Shown here: positions 60,049-64,000 of the stretch, piece after piece | Numbering within the stretch: position 1 is the stretch's first letter | Layout: each line of letters starts with the position of its first letter | Origin: Arthrobacter sp. FW305-BF8 | GTDB taxonomy: Bacteria; Actinomycetota; Actinomycetes; Actinomycetales; Micrococcaceae | Reading direction: 5' to 3' | Assembly: GCF_021789315.1 (NCBI RefSeq) | Contig: NZ_CP084561.1 | Span: forward strand, 3,348,001 to 3,412,000 | Length of the DNA stretch: 64,000 nucleotides | Notes under the pieces: model-generated | The model's input: only the letters and a program-made list of their open reading frames with translations | Told to the model about the DNA's origin: nothing | Databases searched by the model: none | Position numbers and translations under genes: made by a program

Positions 60049-60075
60049 ATACCCGGTACAGGCTGAGCATGATTC

Positions 60076-61254
60076 ATGTCGAAGCAAAAAGTCATCGTCC
60101 TCGCCGTCCGGAACCAAGGGCTGAGCGTCGCTGACGCAGCCCGCCGATATGGTGTCAGCCGCCGCTGGGTGCACGAGCTCCTGCGGCGTGAAGCAACAGG
60201 AGGCATCGCGGCCGTCGAACCCCGATCAAAACGGCCTCTCAGCAATCCCCGCCGCACTGACGACGTAGTCACAGCACGTATCCTGGCCCTGCGCCAGGAA
60301 CTGCAGACAGCCGGACTCGACGCCGGTCCAGTCACGATCGCCTGGCACCTCGAACGCGAAAACCTCCCCGCGCCCTCAACGTCCACGATCCGCCGGATCC
60401 TCCACGCGGCCCACCTGATCACTCCCGAGCCAAAGAAACGCCCGAGGACCTCCCTGCACCGTTTCGAAGCGCACCAGCCCAACGAGACCTGGCAGTCCGA
60501 CTTCACCCACTGGCCCCTGGCCGACGGGACCGACACAGAGATCTTGAACTTCCTCGATGACCATTCCCGCTACCTGCTCGCATGCACCGCCTACCGGCCC
60601 GTCACCGTCATCGCCGTGGTGACCACGTTCCTCACAGCTGCCGCCGAATACGGCCTTCCGGCCTCGACCCTGACAGACAACGGCATGGTCTACACGACCC
60701 GGCTCGCCGGCGGCAAAGGAGGCCGGAACGCTTTTGAACACCAACTCCACACGCTGGGCATCACGCAGAAGAACGGCTCCCCAAGCCACCCGCAGACCCA
60801 GGGCAAAATCGAACGGTTCCACCAGACGCTGAAGAAATGGCTTGACGGACAGCCGCGCGCCCACACCCTCGAGGACCTCAACGAACAGCTCGGCAAATTC
60901 CGGCACATCTACAACCATGAACGCCCGCACCGCGCCCTGGACCGACGCACGCCGGCCACCGCCTACACCGCCACCCCCAAAGCAGAACCCGTAGGAGCGA
61001 GGCAAGGGGACCACTGGCGCCAGCGCATCGACCGCGTGGACCGGTTCGGGAAACTAACCCTCCGCCACGCAGGACGCCTGCACCACATCGGCATCGGCCG
61101 CGCCCACGCCGGGAAACACATCCTGATGCTCATCCACGACACCGACGTCATCATCAGCGACACCGCCACCGCCACCGGAGAGATCATCCGGGAACTCACC
61201 ATCGACCCCGACCGGGATTACCAATCCAGACAAAGAAAAACACCCCGGTCCTAA
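60076..61254 (+). CDS. IS481-family transposase
   Basis: 392 residues. An N-terminal helix-turn-helix (AVRNQGLSVADAARRYGVSRRWVHELL) is followed by an rve integrase core. The catalytic triad is Asp142 (QSDFTHW), Asp201 (LTDNGMVY) and Glu246 (QGKIERFHQTLKKWL). The gene is intact with no frameshift. The last codons and the stop codon lie in a hairpin, so the end KTPRS is encoded by terminator sequence. It probably still functions. Confidence 0.93.
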   Translation: MSKQKVIVLAVRNQGLSVADAARRYGVSRRWVHELLRREATGGIAAVEPRSKRPLSNPRRTDDVVTARILALRQELQTAGLDAGPVTIAWHLERENLPAPSTSTIRRILHAAHLITPEPKKRPRTSLHRFEAHQPNETWQSDFTHWPLADGTDTEILNFLDDHSRYLLACTAYRPVTVIAVVTTFLTAAAEYGLPASTLTDNGMVYTTRLAGGKGGRNAFEHQLHTLGITQKNGSPSHPQTQGKIERFHQTLKKWLDGQPRAHTLEDLNEQLGKFRHIYNHERPHRALDRRTPATAYTATPKAEPVGARQGDHWRQRIDRVDRFGKLTLRHAGRLHHIGIGRAHAGKHILMLIHDTDVIISDTATATGEIIRELTIDPDRDYQSRQRKTPRS

Positions 61255-61265
61255 GACCGGGGTGT
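61240..61265 (+). terminator. Terminator inside the IS, twin of the tRNA terminator
   Basis: A perfect 11-bp stem ACACCCCGGTC with loop CTAA. The transposase stop codon is in this loop. It matches the hairpin at 59923-59948 at 24 of 26 positions. Confidence 0.8.
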
Positions 61266-61311
61266 TACCGATGACTCGACTCATCCGTGAAGGATGTCCC
61301 GACTCACCACA

Positions 61312-61326
61312 CTGTGGAGCTAAGGG
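61312..61326. repeat. Right copy of 15-bp target-site duplication
   Basis: CTGTGGAGCTAAGGG, including the 3' end of the tRNA-Ala gene. Confidence 0.85.
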
Positions 61327-61387
61327 GATTCGAACCCCTGACCTCTTCGATGCGAACGAAGCGCTCTACCAACTGAGCTATAACCCC
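61315..61387 (-). tRNA. tRNA-Ala (anticodon CGC)
   Basis: 73 bases before the CCA end, which is not fully encoded. The cloverleaf is complete: acceptor GGGGTTA pairs with TAGCTCC and includes the G3-U70 wobble that marks alanine tRNAs. D-arm GCTC/GAGC, anticodon stem CTTCG/CGAAG with loop TTCGCAT (anticodon CGC), T-arm AGGGG/CCCCT with TTCGAAT loop. It reads GCG codons. An IS481-type element sits 3 bases behind its 3' end, and its terminator is displaced. Confidence 0.96.
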
Positions 61388-61430
61388 GTGGCGCCGTTTT
61401 CCTGAGAAATTCAACGCCGGTTTCCCTAGG

Positions 61431-62231
61431 CTACAAATTTTCCTGCCGGTTTGCCAACCAGGCCTCAAATGTCGCGTGTCCGTAACGCTGTTCGGGCGCC
61501 AGGTTCTTTCCTTCCCGCAGAAACTTGCCTGTCGATCCGGGCAGCGGCAGTTCGGTCACGAGGCCCCTGGCTCCGGTTATCCGCTTCCAGGCACCGGCCA
61601 GCCAGTCCATGCCCAGCACCTCCGGGCCTCCGACCGTCTGCACCGAGTGGGAAGCACCTGACGGCTGGCCCAGTGCCGCTTCCACCAGCGCCGACGCCAC
61701 ATCGGCCGGCGAGATCGTCTGGAACCGGGCACCTTTGATCACCGGCACCAAGCCAACGCGGGAACCCGCACCGAAAATCCCCGCCACCAGGCTGTGGAAC
61801 TGCGTTGCCCGCACCGTGTGGGTTTCGAGCGGCGACCTCGCGTACACACGTTCCTTGTCCGCCTTGGACCGGTAATACGCGAGAGTGCTCTGATCGCAGT
61901 TGACGATGGAAAGCTGCACGGCCCGAGCCACGCCAGCCGCCGCGGCTTCGCCCAGCAGCAGGGCGCCGCCGGCAGCATAGTGCCTGAGTGCCTTGCCGGT
62001 CCGGGCTTCGAGGCAATCGACGACGACGTCGGCACCCGCCAGCGCTTCCGGCAACCCTTCTCCGGTGGTGACGTCCGCACGGAAGTAGGCGGCGCCGTCG
62101 TAATACTCCCGGGCACCCGGGAGCGGCGGGTTCCTGGTCAAGACGGCGACGGCGTGACCCTGGCTAAGTGCCTGGCGCACCACTTCACGGCCGGCCTCGC
62201 CCGTGCCGCCGGCAACGCAGATGCGGACCAT
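61431..62231 (-). CDS. NAD(P)-binding SDR/NmrA-like protein
   Basis: 266 residues. The Rossmann motif GGTGEAGREVV is at 8-18, and the protein has the atypical SDR layout, without a clear YxxxK. DVVVDCLEARTGK and FHSLVAGIF follow. It resembles NmrA-like or NAD(P)H-binding proteins that act as reductases or redox sensors. It is a single gene near the tRNA. The substrate is unknown. Confidence 0.85.
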   Translation of the reverse strand: MVRICVAGGTGEAGREVVRQALSQGHAVAVLTRNPPLPGAREYYDGAAYFRADVTTGEGLPEALAGADVVVDCLEARTGKALRHYAAGGALLLGEAAAAGVARAVQLSIVNCDQSTLAYYRSKADKERVYARSPLETHTVRATQFHSLVAGIFGAGSRVGLVPVIKGARFQTISPADVASALVEAALGQPSGASHSVQTVGGPEVLGMDWLAGAWKRITGARGLVTELPLPGSTGKFLREGKNLAPEQRYGHATFEAWLANRQENL

Positions 62232-62264
62232 TACTGTGACGCCTGGTGCTGCACGGACGCCGGG

Positions 62265-63254
62265 CTATGCGCGCCGGCGCTGCAGGACGTCATCAAGGTT
62301 GCTCAGCGCGCTCTGGGCCTTGGTCAGCGGCTTGGCGGGCACGGCATTCGGGGAGGCCACAGGAGGTGCGGCGGCCGGACCCTGCTTGAGTGAAGGCTTG
62401 CCCATGGACTTCGGAGCCTCGGGCAGCGCCAGCGGCTCGGGTGCCGGACGCTCCGCTTTGGGCGCTTCGACGTAGGTCGGCTTGGGAACTTCCACCGGCT
62501 CCCAGCTGGATTCAAGCGGAGCTGTTGGGCCCTGCACCGGGGCTGCGGCGCTTTCGTCGCCGGCGGCAAGGGCAACTGCCAGTGCAGCCTCGCGAAGCTC
62601 GATTGCCGTCAGGGGCTTGGGCTTCGGCGCTTCCAACTCGGCATCGAAGAGTGCGCTTTCGCGGGGCTTCTCGGGCTCCGAAGCGGGTGCCGCTTCCGAA
62701 AGGCGCTCGGCGGCCGGCGCCTGGTCCTGCGTCCGGTCGGAGGGCGAGCCCATGGCTGCCCTGAAGGCGGCGCTGACTTTCCTGCGCCGGTCGCGCACGG
62801 CAAGCCGCCGCAAGACCACGACGGCGGCAATACCGGTCAGGAGCGCCGCAACCGGAACCCAGGGGTTGCCGATCCCGAAGAGACGCAAGAGACCGGCAAT
62901 GATCGCCGTCAGGAAGGACAGCAACCCAACGAACGCGATTGCCGTCCGCCCGTACCGGATCCGGAAAGCGCCGGCCCCCAGGGCGGCAGGCCTGCTGCCG
63001 GACGGAGCCGGGGTAAGGCCTGTTGCGGGTTCGCTGCTCTTCCTGGTGTCCATGCGTTTCTCCTGCTGGGCGGCCATATACACAACCGTCCCGGCTTGCG
63101 GGTTTGCAGTTTCGGCGTCGACGCTCTCCAGCGTCAGGTCACCGGCAGTCTGGAACTGATGCCGGCCGTTGCGGAGCACGTAAGGGGCGACCCAAACGAT
63201 CCAGAGCGCAACAGCAGCCACAAGGATGACTGAGCTGCTAAGGGGGAAGTCCAC
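62265..63254 (-). CDS. GlpR/SepX-like membrane protein (probable)
   Basis: 329 residues from GTG 63254. It has an N-terminal membrane helix (SSSVILVAAVALWIVWVAPY, then the basic stop VLRNGRHQ), a cytoplasmic segment of about 70 residues, two more membrane helices (about 103-145) and a long Pro/Ala-rich tail. This layout, and the neighbouring RimJ-type gene, match the actinobacterial division protein GlpR/SepX, the receptor for gephyrin-like Glp. The assignment rests on layout and context. The -10 element TACGGT lies 7 nt upstream of the GTG. Confidence 0.6.
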   Translation of the reverse strand: MDFPLSSSVILVAAVALWIVWVAPYVLRNGRHQFQTAGDLTLESVDAETANPQAGTVVYMAAQQEKRMDTRKSSEPATGLTPAPSGSRPAALGAGAFRIRYGRTAIAFVGLLSFLTAIIAGLLRLFGIGNPWVPVAALLTGIAAVVVLRRLAVRDRRRKVSAAFRAAMGSPSDRTQDQAPAAERLSEAAPASEPEKPRESALFDAELEAPKPKPLTAIELREAALAVALAAGDESAAAPVQGPTAPLESSWEPVEVPKPTYVEAPKAERPAPEPLALPEAPKSMGKPSLKQGPAAAPPVASPNAVPAKPLTKAQSALSNLDDVLQRRRA

Positions 63255-63267
63255 ACACAAAACCGTA
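63252..63267 (-). promoter_or_regulatory. -10 element of a leaderless GlpR-like transcript
   Basis: TACGGT on the minus strand ends 7 nt before GTG 63254; no ribosome site is present. Confidence 0.5.
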
Positions 63268-63381
63268 TGAGGAATGATGGGGCTCTTGTGGCATTCGTCT
63301 CGGTGTGTCGCGGCCGAGCTTCAAATCAATGGACTTATGCGCGGAATCCGGTCCTGACCAGCGGCTCTGCCGGTCTGCGGG

Positions 63382-64000
63382 TCAGGCGGGCCGGACCCGC
63401 AGCCAGCGGCTGAGGAGTCCTTCGGGAACTTCCTCTGACGTCAGTGCGAACGAGCGGTGGTCGGCCCATTCCCCGTTGATGTGCAGGTAACGCGGGCGGT
63501 AGCCCTCGTCCCTGAAGCCGAGCTTTTCCACGACGCGCAGGCTTGGGCCGTTTTCCGGACGGATGTTGATTTCCATCCGGTGCAGGCCAAGGGTCCGGAA
63601 ACAATGGTCGGTTGCCATCGCCACCGCTGTCGGGGCGATCCCGTGTCCGGCCCGGCCCTGGTCCACCCAGTAGCCGAGGGTCGCCATCAGGGCGGATCCC
63701 CACACAATGGAGGAGACGGTCAACTGCCCCACGATGACCGGGTCACGGAACCCGGGTGTCCACTCCGCGATCACAAACGGCAGCGCCGTGGCCTGGGCCG
63801 CCTGAGTGTTCAGGGACCTGACCATCTGCCGGTAATCGGGCAGGGCCCCGCCCGCGATCGGATTGGAGGCCTCCCATGGCGCCAGCCAGTCGCTGTTACG
63901 CGAACGGACCTCGGTCCATTCCTTCCGGTCACGGTACCTGATGGGCCGCAGGACAATATCCCCGCACTCCAGCGTGACCGGCCAGATGTGGCTGACCCTC
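63382..64000 (-). CDS. RimJ-type GNAT N-acetyltransferase, 5' end outside window
   Basis: The frame is open to the window edge. It reads from about VTLECGDIVLRPIRYRDRKEW to the C-terminus. The acetyl-CoA loop is DQGRAGHGIAPTAVAMATDH and the closing segment NGPSLRVVEKLGFRDEG, both standard for the RimJ/RimL group that acetylates protein N-termini or small molecules. In many actinobacteria this gene lies between the gephyrin-like glp/moeA and the glpR-like gene. The start codon is not visible. Confidence 0.9.
   Translation of the reverse strand, partial: RVSHIWPVTLECGDIVLRPIRYRDRKEWTEVRSRNSDWLAPWEASNPIAGGALPDYRQMVRSLNTQAAQATALPFVIAEWTPGFRDPVIVGQLTVSSIVWGSALMATLGYWVDQGRAGHGIAPTAVAMATDHCFRTLGLHRMEINIRPENGPSLRVVEKLGFRDEGYRPRYLHINGEWADHRSFALTSEEVPEGLLSRWLRVRPA

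Larger units (their letters stand above)
59966..61311 (+). mobile_element. IS481-family insertion sequence, complete
   Basis: 1346 bases. The ends form imperfect inverted repeats: TGTGTAGTTTCACGACATAG at left and TGTGGTGAGTCGGGACATCC at right read inward, with GACAT at the same offset. A 15-bp direct repeat flanks it. The left end holds three copies of a GACATwGTTC motif (59976, 59997, 60034), likely transposase sites. One intact transposase gene fills the middle. The insertion hits the 3' end of a tRNA-Ala gene but keeps the tRNA intact. Confidence 0.85.

Noticed and set aside
59951..61326. tRNA 3' end repeated as in a genomic-island attachment site
   Set aside because: The repeat is exactly the 15-bp duplication flanking a 1.3 kb IS481-type element with inverted ends and no integrase, so it is a target duplication.

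Overview
The window is a 64 kb stretch of a high-GC actinobacterial chromosome. Gene content, gene order and small-protein families (a sigE / anti-sigma / tatB cluster, a DUF3117 protein, gluABCD glutamate uptake, dapE-dapD, fdxA-dapC-gltA, xseBA-ispH-rmuC-ychF, fused dual-ATPase peptide transporter) point to Arthrobacter, Pseudarthrobacter or a close Micrococcales relative. I see no rRNA, CRISPR array, prophage or plasmid function. One tRNA and one complete insertion sequence are present.

Layout. 1-2.4 kb: MgtE-N/CBS protein (cut by the window edge), DUF1003 membrane protein and the Fe-S carrier ATPase Mrp. 2.4-4.4 kb, minus strand: sigE, its zinc anti-sigma factor and tatB. 4.7-8.6 kb: O-methyltransferase, DUF3117, then a LOG-family protein, a DivIVA-like protein and a PIG-V mannosyltransferase. 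8.7-12.1 kb: gluABCD. 12.1-16.7 kb: divergent dapE/dapD, a lytic-transglycosylase-like protein, a conserved hypothetical and a TetR regulator. 16.8-20.9 kb: galE, citrate synthase, dapC and ferredoxin. 21-25.4 kb: small regulators, typA/bipA and an SGNH lipoprotein. 25.5-32.7 kb: a family-5 oligopeptide ABC transporter with an antisense PH-domain gene nested inside the operon. 33-39.5 kb: ychF, rmuC, ispH, xseA and xseB. 39.5-41.6 kb: a PPK2 kinase and an alanine-type aminotransferase. 41.8-45.3 kb: a four-gene glycine betaine-type ABC transporter with overlapping ends. 45.5-50.7 kb: rsgA, NUDIX, pirin, GlcNAc-type kinase and nitronate monooxygenase. 50.8-57.3 kb: two exporter/regulator clusters (LysR-MFS; MFS with ArsR- and Lrp-type regulators). 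57.3-59.9 kb: CorA coupled to a ZapE-like protein without an ATPase domain, a lipoprotein, and an HPt-like protein lacking its histidine. 59.95-61.4 kb: an IS481-family element inserted in the 3' end of a tRNA-Ala gene. 61.4-64 kb: an NAD(P)-binding protein, a GlpR/SepX-like membrane protein and a RimJ-type acetyltransferase (cut by the window edge).

Two themes recur. First, at least fourteen genes have a TANNNT -10 hexamer 6-8 nt before the start codon, so leaderless transcription appears common, and it settles several start sites (ychF, pirin, NUDIX, GlpR-like). Second, several convergent gene junctions hold short degenerate direct repeats. The most unusual items are the ATPase-less ZapE-like protein, the His-less HPt protein, the IS481/tRNA junction with a 15-bp target duplication and a twin terminator, a long inverted repeat behind rsgA, a 26-codon reading frame in the rsgA leader, and a perfect 32-bp palindrome inside an exporter gene.
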